A DNA stretch of 47,000 nucleotides, from positions 1-47,000 of the forward strand of contig CANRMO010000001.1 in assembly GCA_947631755.1 (NCBI GenBank), written 5' to 3'. The notes beneath the pieces are model-generated. The model was given only the letters and a program-made list of their open reading frames with translations. It was not told where the DNA came from and did no database searches. The translations under genes were made by a program, and so were the position numbers. The number at the start of each line of letters is the position of its first letter. Positions within the stretch are counted from its first letter, which is position 1. Source of the stretch: an uncultured Lachnospiraceae bacterium. Lineage in GTDB: Bacteria; Bacillota; Clostridia; Lachnospirales; Lachnospiraceae. Of the stretch, positions 33,764 to 42,598 are shown piece by piece.

Positions 33764-35188
33764 TCACTCCGCACCCACAGTCTCGACTTTCAACATATTT
33801 GTTGTGCCAGATTTTCCGATGGGCACACCGGATGTAATAACAACGAGATCACCTTTTTTCAGGAGTTCATTTTCCTCTCCTGTCTTTATTGCATAAGAGA
33901 ATAGCTCAAACACATCACTCATCTCTTCCAAAAGGATCGGCATGACACCCCAGGACATATTTAGCTGTCTGCACACTCTCTTTGACGTGGCACAGCCCAG
34001 TATCATACAAGATGGGCGGTATGTCGATATCATCCGGGCCGTCCTCCCGGATTTTGTTACCGTCACAATAGCGCTGGCATTTAAGTCATATGCTGTCGTA
34101 CAGCAGGCATGGCAGACTGCATCCGTCACATCAGGGTTATCCTTGCGCCCCCGGATCACAAAACGCTTTTTATAATCGATGTCACCCTCTATCCTCTCCG
34201 CAATCCTCACCATAGTGGCCACGGACTCCACTGGAAATTTTCCCGCGGCTGTCTCCCCGGAGAGCATAATCGCACTTGTCCCGTCATAGATCGCATTGGC
34301 GACATCCGCCACCTCCGCTCTCGTGGGCCTCGGATTTTTCGTCATGGATTCCAGCATCTGAGTGGCAGTGATCACCTGTTTTCCCGCTGAATAAACCTTT
34401 TCGATCAATATCTTCTGCACAATGGGCACTTCCTCTTCCGGCAGCTCAACTCCCATATCGCCCCGCGCGATCATAATGCCGTCTGAGATCTCTATGATCT
34501 CATCAATGTTCTCCACACCCTCGCGGTTTTCAATCTTAGAGATAATATTGATGCCGTCGCCACCATTTTCATGGAGAAATTCCTTTAATTGTTTCACGTC
34601 GTCCGCGCACCGCACAAAAGACGCCGCCACAAAATCAATGTCATAATTCATCCCAAATACCAGGTCGCTCTTATCCTGGGGACTTAAGTAGGGAAGATTC
34701 AGATGATATCCCGGGACATTGACGCCCTTGCGGTTGGACAATTCGCCATCCTGCATGACCTGGCACACAATATCGTGATCTTCTATCCTCTCCACTTTCA
34801 TATCTACCATTCCGTCGTCGATCAGAATATGAGTGCCCACTTCAATCTCCTCCGCCAGTTTTGCGTAGGAGATACTGACTCCCTCTTCTGTCCCCTCTCT
34901 CTCATCGCCATAAAGAGTAAATGTCTGACCCCGCTCAAGTTTAACTTTCTTATTTTTAAATAACCCAATGCGGATTTCCGGCCCCTTTGTATCCAGCAAA
35001 AGAGCGATGGGCCTGCCAAGTTTTTCCCGGACTTCCTGGACGCTCTTCATCCGGCTGTCCATTTCCTCCCTCGTCCCATGGGAAAAATTGAGCCTGGCAA
35101 CATCCATGCCAGCTCTTGCCACCTGTTCCAGTACGCCCTCCTGGTCTGTTGCAGGACCAAGTGTACATACAATCTTTGTTTTTCTCAT
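33764..35188 (-). CDS. pyk: Pyruvate kinase, short form
   Basis: The 474-aa glycolytic enzyme converts phosphoenolpyruvate and ADP to pyruvate and ATP. It shows ARLNFSHG near residue 32, the catalytic Lys in IISKIENREG (about 219), the PROSITE-type IARGDMGVELP and MLESMTKNPRPTRAEVADVANAIYDG in context. The C-terminal regulatory domain is complete (about 345-474). The extra C-terminal PEP-utiliser-like domain of some Firmicute enzymes is absent. It follows the D-Ala-D-Ala carboxypeptidase gene by 23 bases, probably on one transcript, and ends in two terminators. Confidence 0.95.
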   Translation of the reverse strand: MRKTKIVCTLGPATDQEGVLEQVARAGMDVARLNFSHGTREEMDSRMKSVQEVREKLGRPIALLLDTKGPEIRIGLFKNKKVKLERGQTFTLYGDEREGTEEGVSISYAKLAEEIEVGTHILIDDGMVDMKVERIEDHDIVCQVMQDGELSNRKGVNVPGYHLNLPYLSPQDKSDLVFGMNYDIDFVAASFVRCADDVKQLKEFLHENGGDGINIISKIENREGVENIDEIIEISDGIMIARGDMGVELPEEEVPIVQKILIEKVYSAGKQVITATQMLESMTKNPRPTRAEVADVANAIYDGTSAIMLSGETAAGKFPVESVATMVRIAERIEGDIDYKKRFVIRGRKDNPDVTDAVCHACCTTAYDLNASAIVTVTKSGRTARMISTYRPSCMILGCATSKRVCRQLNMSWGVMPILLEEMSDVFELFSYAIKTGEENELLKKGDLVVITSGVPIGKSGTTNMLKVETVGAE

Positions 35189-35211
35189 ACCTTAACCTCC
35201 ATTTTAAACTG

Positions 35212-36651
35212 TCATCTTCTGCGGTAATCCATACTGCTCCCACTTCCCCCAACTCTTCTGGTGTTTCTTCTCGATCTCTTGTAGCGGTTCTTTCTCAGTC
35301 TCTGTTCTCTCTCCGCCCTCAGCTTCTGGATAAACCAGATGATAAAAACGACAAGTACCAGCCCTCCCAGGCCGATAAGGATTGCCTTAACCCACGGAAA
35401 TGGTTCCTTATTCGCTTCCTCCACCGCATCTTCAAACCACTCCGACATATTAATGCTGTCATTCAGCGTGGGAAGATTTTTCGCGGCATAGTAGATATTG
35501 GAACCGCCGACCTCCTTATTTTTGTACGTATACGTAATTTTCCCTATCACCTGCCTGCCATCGCTTCCCTGGCTTGGTTCCGGAAAATACTCTACTTTTT
35601 TTTCTGCCTGGTCCAGCCCCACATTTTTTGGAAGGATCACACCCGCCCCATCATCGATCGTCAGAGAACTTGTGCTCTGATTGTAATATGGACTATATCT
35701 AGTAAATAAATACTTGCTGTTAATCTCTTTTGCCGCGTCATCCTGGATATTGTGCCGGGCATAATTTTCAAATCCGTAATTCAGTATTTTCGTCGAGTCT
35801 GTATATTCATTGGCCGGATCCCAGGGAGAATCTGCCCTCATGACAACAGATACCAATGTCATATCGTTTTTCTTTGCATATGTCACAAGAGTGTAACGGC
35901 ACTTTGACGTAAATCCGGTTTTTCCGCCTACACAGTATTTGTATTCATACTGCGGATAACTTGGATTAGCGACAAACATCCCGTGGTGATTTTGAAAATA
36001 ATGTCCGTCTTTCGCCTTATTCGTCTTCTCAATATAATATTTTTTTGTCCCGGTAATTTTTGCAAAATCGGGTCTCAGATAGGCCGCCCGGGCAATCAGC
36101 GCCATATCGTGGGCTGTCGTATAATGATTTTCCATCCAGAGCCCGTTCGTATTGGCAAAATGGGTTCCTGTACACCCCAGTTCCTTTGCTTTTTTATTCA
36201 TCAGATCCACATAATTATCAATGCTCCCGGCAATGTGCTCGGCCACCCCGTTGCACACCTCATTTGCGGAGGCGAGCATGACCGCATACAGGCTGTCCTC
36301 CATGGACATTTTCTCACCAGGTTTTGTGTTAATATTTGAAGCCCCTGACTCCAGATTCGTCACAGCGCTCTCTGAGAATGTTATTGTCTCAGACATAGAA
36401 GAATTTTCAAGTGCAACGAGTGTCGTCATTATTTTTGTGATACTGGCCGGATACTCCTGTTTGTCCATGTTTTTCTGATACAGAATAGCGCCAGACTGCA
36501 CATCCATCAAAATAGCCGACTCCGCTGAGAGGCTCATCCTCTTTGCCTCGGCCTTTATCGGTCTGGGCACGATACCAAACACATTAAAAAAAACAAAAAG
36601 CAAACATAAAAAATTGACAAAGTATTTTTTCTTAGTCATAATCTTCCCCAT
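35212..36651 (-). CDS. D-alanyl-D-alanine carboxypeptidase (penicillin-binding protein)
   Basis: The 479-aa protein has an N-terminal signal (about 8-36), a peptidase S11 domain with S70-x-x-K73 (SITK), S128-x-N130 (SAN) and K244-T-G, and a PBP5-like C-terminal domain (about 300-400). A transmembrane anchor follows (about 422-442, ILIGLGGLVLVVFIIWFI), then a very basic cytoplasmic or wall-facing tail (RLRKNRYKRSRRNTRR in context). It trims the terminal D-Ala of peptidoglycan stems. Start ATG 36651 has AGGGGAG at a longish 14 bases. Promoter at 36691-36719. Confidence 0.9.
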   Translation of the reverse strand: MGKIMTKKKYFVNFLCLLFVFFNVFGIVPRPIKAEAKRMSLSAESAILMDVQSGAILYQKNMDKQEYPASITKIMTTLVALENSSMSETITFSESAVTNLESGASNINTKPGEKMSMEDSLYAVMLASANEVCNGVAEHIAGSIDNYVDLMNKKAKELGCTGTHFANTNGLWMENHYTTAHDMALIARAAYLRPDFAKITGTKKYYIEKTNKAKDGHYFQNHHGMFVANPSYPQYEYKYCVGGKTGFTSKCRYTLVTYAKKNDMTLVSVVMRADSPWDPANEYTDSTKILNYGFENYARHNIQDDAAKEINSKYLFTRYSPYYNQSTSSLTIDDGAGVILPKNVGLDQAEKKVEYFPEPSQGSDGRQVIGKITYTYKNKEVGGSNIYYAAKNLPTLNDSINMSEWFEDAVEEANKEPFPWVKAILIGLGGLVLVVFIIWFIQKLRAEREQRLRKNRYKRSRRNTRRVGGSGSSMDYRRR

Positions 36652-36690
36652 TTCTGTATATTTTCTCCCCTTGCCCCCTTTTTACTTACT

Positions 36691-36719
36691 ATCATACACG
36701 ATTTTGGTAAATTTTCCAA
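36691..36719 (-). promoter_or_regulatory. Promoter of the carboxypeptidase-pyk genes
   Basis: TTGGAA (36714-36719) and TATGAT (36691-36696) are 17 bases apart on the minus strand. The start would be near 36685. Confidence 0.6.
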
Positions 36720-36833
36720 TAGACTATTTTCTTTTCTTTTTTTTTGTGATACATTTATAACACACAATTTTAATGGCATTTGCTACTGGCTATGTGCCAT
36801 AATACGACAAACCACACAAAAAGGAGAATCCCT

Positions 36834-37472
36834 ATGCGCCTGCGAAATATAAAAGGTTCAAAAGAATTTATTGAGAACAGCCCCTATGTCATACAGGACC
36901 CGGAAAACTATAAGGGATCCTGGCGTTCACTTTTTCAAAATGAAAACCCTCTCCATGTAGAGATCGGCATGGGTAAAGGCCAATTTATCCACGCGCTGGC
37001 AGAACAGCATCCGGACATCAATTTTATCGGCATTGAGATGTATTCAAGCGTCCTCTACCGCGCCCTGGAACACCGGGAGAATACAGAACTCACAAATCTT
37101 TATTTTCTCCGGTTTGACGCAAAATATCTGCCGGATATATTTGCAAAAGAAGAAATCAGCCGCATTTACCTGAATTTTTCCGATCCGTGGCCGAAAGACC
37201 GGCACGCAAAACGCAGACTGACAAGCCCGGGGTTTCTCTCCCTCTATGACCTCGTACTGGATCCGAAAGGGTCTGTCCGGTTCAAGACAGACAACCGGCC
37301 GCTGTTCGACTACTCTGTTGATTCCGTGGAACATTCTGGCAAGTGGCACATTGACGAGATCACATATGACCTCCACCACAGTCCGTTTGTCACAGGCAAT
37401 ATCATGACAGAATACGAGTGCCGCTTTGTGGCAGAGGAAAAACCGATCTGCTACTTCACCATCTCCCGCTGA
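36834..37472 (+). CDS. trmB: tRNA (guanine46-N7) methyltransferase
   Basis: The 212-aa enzyme makes 7-methylguanosine at position 46 of tRNA. It has the SAM motif HVEIGMGKGQFI near residue 42, the second-site IGIEMYSSVL, and the TrmB signature FSDPWPKDRHAKRRL. ATG 36834 is chosen for the AAAGGAG upstream and the family start MRLRNIKG; the longer frame to 36780 crosses the leader. It is a single gene facing away from the carboxypeptidase gene. Confidence 0.95.
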   Translation: MRLRNIKGSKEFIENSPYVIQDPENYKGSWRSLFQNENPLHVEIGMGKGQFIHALAEQHPDINFIGIEMYSSVLYRALEHRENTELTNLYFLRFDAKYLPDIFAKEEISRIYLNFSDPWPKDRHAKRRLTSPGFLSLYDLVLDPKGSVRFKTDNRPLFDYSVDSVEHSGKWHIDEITYDLHHSPFVTGNIMTEYECRFVAEEKPICYFTISR

Positions 37473-37484
37473 CAGGCACACATC

Positions 37485-37522
37485 CGGCCTCTTTTCATAT
37501 ATTTATAAAAAAGAGGTCCGGG
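37485..37522 (+). terminator. Hairpin after trmB
   Basis: CCGGCCTCTTTT pairs with AAAAGAGG-T-CCGG over 12 bp with one bulged base. There is no T-run beyond the stem, so termination would be weak. Confidence 0.4.
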
Positions 37523-37531
37523 GAGATTTCC

Positions 37532-37651
37532 ATGCTCAAAATGATCCAGAGAAAAATCGCGCGGGTACTAAACTGCTCCAAAATGTGTAAAATATTAAAC
37601 AGAATCGCTCTCTCCCTCTGCGAAATAGAAGAATTACTCGGTATCCGATAA
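37532..37651 (+). CDS. Possible 39-aa small protein
   Basis: The reading frame from ATG 37532 to 37651 follows a GGGGAG purine run at 6 bases. It encodes a basic amphipathic stretch (MLKMIQRKIARVLNC) with several cysteines. It overlaps the last 18 bases of the AI-2E permease gene on the other strand. There is no family match that I recognise, and the frame could be chance. Confidence 0.25.
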   Translation: MLKMIQRKIARVLNCSKMCKILNRIALSLCEIEELLGIR

Positions 37652-38797
37652 ATCGATATGTTTTGCTCTCAGCTTCTTTTCCAGTACCAGATCTGCGAGA
37701 TACATGAATACGGCAACTACTGGCACACCGAGGAACATTCCCATAACACCAAAATACGCGCCGCCAAATGTCACGCCAAAAATCACCCACAGAGGCTTTA
37801 TCCCTGTCAGATCTCCCAGAATCTTAGGACCCAGATACAGACCGTCAAACTGCTGCAAAACCAAGATCATAACGGCAAAGACAAGCGAGAGTTTTGGGTC
37901 AATAAAGAGATAGATCAAAACCCCGGGAATCGCACCGATGATGGGACCAAAGTAGGGAATCATGTTTGTGATGCATACAATAACACTCATCAAAAGGGCA
38001 TAGGGAAGCCTCAGTACACTCATCACAATAAGGCATAGGATTCCGATGATCAGAGAATCAATAGCTTTCCCAAATAAAAATCCGTTAAATATATGGTTGC
38101 ACTCCAAAACTGTGTTCCACGCGCCCCTCTCTTTTCCTTTCGGGGCAACAGCATAAACAACTTTCTTCAGCCCCTTTACAAGATGGTCGCTGTCCAGCAC
38201 GATGTAGATTGAGACAAACAGCCCAATAAAGATATTGTACACCATAGATACAACGGAAGAAGAAAATTCATATACATAGGGCACAATTGTTGAGCTGTGG
38301 TTCATTAAATTTCCAAGAAGGTTCGTCTTTACATAATCCAGCATATCGCCGAGACGGATCAGAGAAATCTGTTTGTTTAATGTCTCTTTATTTGTTGACA
38401 TATAATCGTATGCTGTGTGCAGGGATTTCGCCAGCTCTTTTACACTCTCCTGGATCTGCGGAGAAATATAGGAAATAATAATGACAAGCATGCCGACTAT
38501 AACGGCATAAGCAAATATGATACTGATCGCCTTTTTTGGCCGCAGCCATCTGTCTTTCATAATACGGTTCAGCTGTTTACTCAGAAATCCAACAAAAGGA
38601 CTGATCAGATAAGCAATGAAAAAACCAATGATAAACGGCATCAGAACAGATACAAGCTGCTCTAGCACAGCAAGCGTCCCTTTCCAGTTCGCGATGACAA
38701 ATATAGTCAGAGTACACATCGCCACGATCGCAATAATATACCATTTATTAGATACAAGATTTTTCAAAATTCCGCGATAGTTTGTCTTCTTATCCAT
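37634..38797 (-). CDS. AI-2E family transporter (multi-pass membrane protein)
   Basis: The 387-aa protein has the AI-2E/TqsA-like fold: paired helices near 20-75, a central region with a coiled segment (about 110-180), and a C-terminal block with GPIIGAIPGVLIYLF and DGLYLGPKILGD. The name of the family comes from autoinducer-2 export in Escherichia coli TqsA. Gram-positive members are of unknown or ion-transport function, so no substrate is claimed. ATG 38797 is used because GGAGG stands just before it; the frame extends to 38812 without a ribosome site. Confidence 0.85.
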   Translation of the reverse strand: MDKKTNYRGILKNLVSNKWYIIAIVAMCTLTIFVIANWKGTLAVLEQLVSVLMPFIIGFFIAYLISPFVGFLSKQLNRIMKDRWLRPKKAISIIFAYAVIVGMLVIIISYISPQIQESVKELAKSLHTAYDYMSTNKETLNKQISLIRLGDMLDYVKTNLLGNLMNHSSTIVPYVYEFSSSVVSMVYNIFIGLFVSIYIVLDSDHLVKGLKKVVYAVAPKGKERGAWNTVLECNHIFNGFLFGKAIDSLIIGILCLIVMSVLRLPYALLMSVIVCITNMIPYFGPIIGAIPGVLIYLFIDPKLSLVFAVMILVLQQFDGLYLGPKILGDLTGIKPLWVIFGVTFGGAYFGVMGMFLGVPVVAVFMYLADLVLEKKLRAKHIDLSDTE

Positions 38798-38899
38798 ATT
38801 TTCCTCCACCATTTTCTATTATTTTTTACCAAATTATCCATGTGCAAACACGCTTTTTCTGTCATTTTCTATAATTTCTATGAAAATATTATTTTTTTC

Positions 38900-38928
38900 T
38901 TGCATTTTGCATAGAACTATTATATAAT
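38900..38928 (+). promoter_or_regulatory. Promoter of tRNA-Lys
   Basis: TTGCAT (38900-38905) and a perfect TATAAT (38923-38928) are 17 bases apart. Transcription would start near 38935, 15 bases before the tRNA. Confidence 0.8.
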
Positions 38929-38949
38929 AGCTCTTGTCGAAAAACTTAA

Positions 38950-39022
38950 GCGCCATTAGCTCAGTTGGAAGAGCACCTGACTCTTAATCAGGGTGTCTGG
39001 GGTTCGAGCCCCCAATGGCGTA
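38950..39022 (+). tRNA. tRNA-Lys (anticodon CTT)
   Basis: The 73-nt cloverleaf is complete. The acceptor arms GCGCCAT and ATGGCGT pair (G-T at the first pair). The D-stem is GCTC/GAGC, and the anticodon stem CCTGA/TCAGG encloses CTCTTAA with anticodon CTT at 38983-38985. The T-stem is TGGGG/CCCCA with loop TTCGAGC. CCA is not encoded. A run of seven T near 39069 may end transcription. Confidence 0.95.
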
Positions 39023-39130
39023 CTCCCGAGTCCTTGTTTGGCAGACCTGCAACTGCTGGGTGAGGGCTTTTTTTATGTTCTTCTTTAAACAAATATACAT
39101 AAAAAAAGTTTCCACACACAGAGCAGGGGT

Positions 39131-39154
39131 GGTAGAAAACATATGTTCTCTACC
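39131..39154. other. 24-bp palindrome downstream of the parB-DUF4446 genes
   Basis: GGTAGA-N-AAC-ATAT-GTT-N-TCTACC is symmetric around its centre. T-runs lie on both sides at a distance (39069-39075 seen from the minus strand as A; 39172-39177 on plus). A terminator or protein site; undecided. Confidence 0.4.
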
Positions 39155-39187
39155 TTCCAGCTTGTGCAAATTTTTTCTAATCAGTTC

Positions 39188-39694
39188 CTAAGATATATTG
39201 GAATTTTTCGCCTGTTCAAGAGACTGTGTTTCCTCTTCAGACAACGAGACAAATACTTCTCCTTCTTTTACTTCCTTTATATATGTGTAGCATCCCTCAC
39301 TGTTACTGTGCATAGAATTAAGAATAAATCCGTTGTCATCCTTTGTCAGAAGAGTGAGCACAAAGCTCAGTGTTCCGCCAATCTCTTTAAATGCGTCATA
39401 TTTTACGATCCCCATTTTCTGATATGTTGTCAGAAGATTTTTATCGATGTGATCCAGCCGGATATCTACTTCTTTCAATTTTTCATTGATAAAGTTCATA
39501 TTTTCAAACTTCTTCTGAAATGCCTGCTCCAGACTCTTTCCGTCTGCATCTTTCATAAATACCTCATATCTTTTCCGCAGTGAAGTGATCTTTACCAGCT
39601 GAACAATAAACAATACAATGAGAACAAGTATCATCACAATAGAAATAATCACAACTAAATCCGTCTCTAATCCAATATCTTCAAACTTAAACAT
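39188..39694 (-). CDS. DUF4446 family membrane protein
   Basis: The 168-aa protein has one N-terminal transmembrane helix (about 13-36), a coiled-coil-like stretch (about 55-90) and the conserved DUF4446 block (about 92-150, KMGIVKYDAFKEIGGTLSFV and FILNSMHS). Its function is unknown. It is regularly found directly after parB in Firmicutes, as here (29-base gap), so a link to chromosome organisation at the membrane is possible. Confidence 0.88.
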   Translation of the reverse strand: MFKFEDIGLETDLVVIISIVMILVLIVLFIVQLVKITSLRKRYEVFMKDADGKSLEQAFQKKFENMNFINEKLKEVDIRLDHIDKNLLTTYQKMGIVKYDAFKEIGGTLSFVLTLLTKDDNGFILNSMHSNSEGCYTYIKEVKEGEVFVSLSEEETQSLEQAKNSNIS

Positions 39695-39723
39695 CTTAAT
39701 CCTCCTAACTAAAAACTTATGTT

Positions 39724-40602
39724 TTAATTAAAGTACGCTATTATTTTTTCCAGTTCATCCTGTGTGTAATACTCAATCTCAAGTTTTCCCTGAGATTCTG
39801 TTTTTCTGTTTATTTTTACTTTCGTGCCAATCTTTTGTTTCAATTTTTCTTCTAAATCCTTATAGATAAAATCATTTTCCAGCTCTTTTTTCGGTGCCTT
39901 TTTCACTGGATTATTAATTGTTTTGACAAGCTTTTCTGTCTCTCTTACGCTGAGCTTATTTTCCTCCACTTTCACAGCAGCCTCATACTGCTTTTCTGTC
40001 TCGGCAATTCCAAGCAGCGCCCGGGCATGTCCACTCGATAATCTCTCCTCTATCAGCATATCCTGAATCCTCTCATCCAGTTTGAGAAGACGGAGAGAAT
40101 TTGTGATTGCTGTCCTGCTCTTTGAAACTTTTTCCGCCACCTCATCCTGCCTGAGATCATATTCCCTGATCAGATTCTGATAAGCTCTGGCCTCTTCCAC
40201 CGGGTTCAGATCCTCCCTCTGAATATTTTCAATCAGGGCAATTTCCATAATCTCCTGGGAAGAATAATCTTTGATGACTACAGGGACTTCTTTTAATCCC
40301 GCCATTTTGGCCGCGCGCCATCTGCGCTCACCCGCTATGATCTCATAGTAACCCTTTTCCTTGCTCACTACAAGAGGCTGGATAATCCCGTGAAGTTTGA
40401 TTGACTCACACAGCTCCGCAAGTGCTTCTTCATTAAAATATTTTCTCGGCTGCTTTTTATTTGGCTCGACCTCATTTATTTTAAGAAGCACTTCTCCTGC
40501 TTTTGACCCTTTTTCTATCTCACCGATAGACGGTGACTTGACCGCCTTCGGTGGAATCATAGAATCCAGACCTTTTCCAAGACCCGTTTTCTTTACCGCC
40601 AT
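39724..40602 (-). CDS. parB: Chromosome partitioning protein ParB (Spo0J)
   Basis: The 292-aa protein is a CTP-dependent DNA clamp loading at parS. The N-terminal ParB/Srx domain has the CTPase-type motif GERRWRAAKMAGL and the LIENIQREDLNPVEEA block. The helix-turn-helix lies around 140-175 (LRQDEVAEKVSKSRTAITNSLR in context) and a C-terminal dimerisation part at about 245-292. Its ATG shares one base with the parA stop. Two perfect parS sites are close at 41596-41611 and 42599-42614. Confidence 0.95.
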   Translation of the reverse strand: MAVKKTGLGKGLDSMIPPKAVKSPSIGEIEKGSKAGEVLLKINEVEPNKKQPRKYFNEEALAELCESIKLHGIIQPLVVSKEKGYYEIIAGERRWRAAKMAGLKEVPVVIKDYSSQEIMEIALIENIQREDLNPVEEARAYQNLIREYDLRQDEVAEKVSKSRTAITNSLRLLKLDERIQDMLIEERLSSGHARALLGIAETEKQYEAAVKVEENKLSVRETEKLVKTINNPVKKAPKKELENDFIYKDLEEKLKQKIGTKVKINRKTESQGKLEIEYYTQDELEKIIAYFN

Positions 40603-41369
40603 TAACCCGCACTCCTTTCAATTATCTCTTTTGCAAGATTTACATAAGCCTTTGCACCCGTCGAACGGCTGTCATATTGCGTAATTGGCAGACCATGGCT
40701 CGGCGCCTCCGCCAGACGCACGCCCCTCGGGATGATCGTATTGTAAATTCTCTGATTTAGATTATTTCTCACATTCTCAATTACCTGCATGGAGAGATTT
40801 GTCCTCCCGTCATACATAGTAAAAACAACTCCATTGATTTCCAGTTTCGGATTTAATCTGTCTTTCACAAGATTGATCGTATAGATCAGCTGGCTCAATC
40901 CCTCCAAGGCATAATATTCACACTGTATGGGCACAAGAACCGAGTCCGCTGTCGTCATCGCATTAATTGTGAGAGTATTCAGAGACGGAGGACAGTCAAT
41001 GATAATGTAATGATACCGTTTTCTGATCCCTGAAATGATATTACTCAATATGTAATTTCTGTCTTCCATGTCCATTGTCTCAATTTCAATACCCGCAAGA
41101 TTTACATTAGCGGCAAGTACATCCAGATTTTCAAAGACATCTCTCTGGACACACTCATCAAAATCATTTTCCTGGATCATAAGCTGATAGACCGTAGTAT
41201 CCAATTCATCCTTGTCAATGCCCAGGCCACTGGATGAATTTCCCTGCGGATCCATATCAATCACAAGAACTCTCTTATTTTGTTCAGCCAATGCTGCTGC
41301 AAGATTGATCGTCGTGGTAGTTTTTCCAACTCCACCCTTTTGGTTGGCAATCGCCATAATTTCACTCAT
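40602..41369 (-). CDS. parA: Chromosome partitioning ATPase ParA (Soj)
   Basis: The 255-aa ATPase has the deviant Walker A KGGVGKTTT, Walker A-prime DMDPQGN and Walker B IIIDCPPSLN. It works with ParB in origin segregation and in control of DnaA. ATG 41369 (MSEIMAIANQ) has GGGGA upstream; a frame extending to 41462 would translate part of the leader. The transcript probably starts near 41545 from the extended -10 at 41552, giving a long leader that contains an 11-bp inverted repeat. Confidence 0.95.
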   Translation of the reverse strand: MSEIMAIANQKGGVGKTTTTINLAAALAEQNKRVLVIDMDPQGNSSSGLGIDKDELDTTVYQLMIQENDFDECVQRDVFENLDVLAANVNLAGIEIETMDMEDRNYILSNIISGIRKRYHYIIIDCPPSLNTLTINAMTTADSVLVPIQCEYYALEGLSQLIYTINLVKDRLNPKLEINGVVFTMYDGRTNLSMQVIENVRNNLNQRIYNTIIPRGVRLAEAPSHGLPITQYDSRSTGAKAYVNLAKEIIERSAG

Positions 41370-41442
41370 AATAATCCCCATTCCGGAGCGCATATGCAAC
41401 AAACAACTTCCATCACTCTGTGATCCCTTGTCTGCCATCAAA

Positions 41443-41489
41443 ACTATTTGTGAGCGCTCCAAAAAATCAAAAGTCCATTCACAAATAGT
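41443..41489 (-). other. Perfect 11-bp inverted repeat in the parA leader
   Basis: ACTATTTGTGA (41443-41453) and TCACAAATAGT (41479-41489) are exact complements 25 bases apart. It lies in the predicted 5' leader of parA mRNA, as an RNA hairpin or a protein site. It is not followed by a T-run. Confidence 0.55.
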
Positions 41490-41551
41490 GGTGCGAAAAA
41501 TTAATACAACTGGCTAATTTTTCACACTAACCTCATTACTACCTATAGGGT

Positions 41552-41560
41552 ATTATAGCA
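41552..41560 (-). promoter_or_regulatory. Extended -10 promoter of parA
   Basis: TGCTATAAT on the minus strand is a perfect extended -10 element; no good -35 is visible. It lies about 36 bases from parS site 1, so ParB loading could affect it. Confidence 0.55.
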
Positions 41561-41595
41561 CGGTTCTTTACATATTTCTACCTATTTTCAATAAA

Positions 41596-41611
41596 TGTTT
41601 CACGTGAAACA
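41596..41611. promoter_or_regulatory. parS: parS site 1
   Basis: TGTTTCACGTGAAACA is the exact 16-bp ParB-binding palindrome known from Bacillus and most Firmicutes. Confidence 0.97.
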
Positions 41612-41639
41612 TTTTCGTGTAAAATCATATAATAATAAA

Positions 41640-41668
41640 TTGTGGTTAAATAAATTATATGATATACT
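41640..41668 (+). promoter_or_regulatory. Promoter of the acyltransferase-like gene
   Basis: TTGTGG (41640-41645) and TATACT (41663-41668) are 17 bases apart. The -10 overlaps the start of the inverted repeat at 41666. Confidence 0.65.
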
Positions 41669-41711
41669 AGTACAACGAATACTAAATAACTGACATATTC
41701 GTTGTACTAGT
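41666..41711 (+). promoter_or_regulatory. Perfect 16-bp inverted repeat over the promoter (probable operator)
   Basis: ACTAGTACAACGAATA (41666-41681) and its exact complement (41696-41711) are separated by 14 bases. The left arm covers the -10 and the expected start point, so most of the left arm would not be in the RNA. A DNA operator is more likely than an RNA hairpin. Confidence 0.65.
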
Positions 41712-41757
41712 GTAACATAATTGTAATCTATAACTTTTGAATAACAGGAGGCTATCT

Positions 41758-42567
41758 ATGGATTTATTCGAATTGTGTGATCTAATTGAGTTACAAAATG
41801 ATGTAATACATAAAGTAAAAAATTTTAACACGACCTATTGTCACGATGCGCTATCTTCTATGTGGAAAAAATTATTTTACAGAGATACATGGGATGAGGG
41901 TATACAGGAATTACAAAAGCAGTTCGGAGATGACCCGGACGGAATTAAAATTCTCACCTGCATCTTACACTGTTCTCTGCATACATTTGAATTATACAGG
42001 GAAAAAGGAATTGATAGGCAGATCTTCGTTGATACTGTAAAATTTCTCACCCGTTTTATTGAAGAACATAAAAAGATATATGGGTCTTACCGTTTTACAT
42101 GGGCATGGTGGTTTCCAAGGCAATTAGCTTTACAAGAGTTTCGCCTTGGTGCCCTGGAATATGAATTTACCTCAAAGGATAACACCCTGCAAACTTTTAT
42201 CCATATACCATCCGATGCCATTCTCGAAAAAAAACATTTACAAAATTCTTATTCACAATACAAAGAATTTGTGAGTCACTTTTTCCCTGAATATAAAAGT
42301 GCTGAATTGTATTGTGATTCCTGGCTGCTCGTACCAGCATTAAAGCAATTTTTAAATGAAAATTCAAATATTTTGTATTTTCAAAATAGCTTTGAAATTA
42401 TTTCAGTAGACAATGAGAGCAGAGCATTTATGGACTGGCTATATCCAAATTGTGGCGAAGAATTTGATAAATTGCCGGAAAATACAGCTCTTCAAAGGAA
42501 AGTCAAACAATATCTCTTAGATGGTAGAAAAATTGGCTGGGCAATGGGGCGGTTAAAAAATTTTTAA
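41758..42567 (+). CDS. Acyltransferase domain protein (NAT_N/GNAT_C-like)
   Basis: The 269-aa protein resembles the DUF5596/NAT_N plus GNAT_C family. An all-helical N-terminal half (about 1-120) is followed by FRLGALEYEF and FIHIPSDAILEKKHLQNSYSQ in context, then a C-terminal half with SWLLVPALKQFLNENSNILYF. Members are predicted acyltransferases of unknown substrate. AGGAGG lies 7 bases before ATG 41758. It is AT-rich, points against the parA and rsmG operons on both sides and lies between two parS sites. Promoter and operator signals stand upstream. The role is not known. Confidence 0.7.
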   Translation: MDLFELCDLIELQNDVIHKVKNFNTTYCHDALSSMWKKLFYRDTWDEGIQELQKQFGDDPDGIKILTCILHCSLHTFELYREKGIDRQIFVDTVKFLTRFIEEHKKIYGSYRFTWAWWFPRQLALQEFRLGALEYEFTSKDNTLQTFIHIPSDAILEKKHLQNSYSQYKEFVSHFFPEYKSAELYCDSWLLVPALKQFLNENSNILYFQNSFEIISVDNESRAFMDWLYPNCGEEFDKLPENTALQRKVKQYLLDGRKIGWAMGRLKNF

Positions 42568-42598
42568 ACTAATAAGTTAATAGTCTTATAAATAGTAA

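Noticed and set aside
33764..35188. Truncated pyruvate kinase
   Set aside because: The 474-residue length is normal for enzymes without the extra PEP-utiliser-like domain; all catalytic parts are present and two terminators follow directly.
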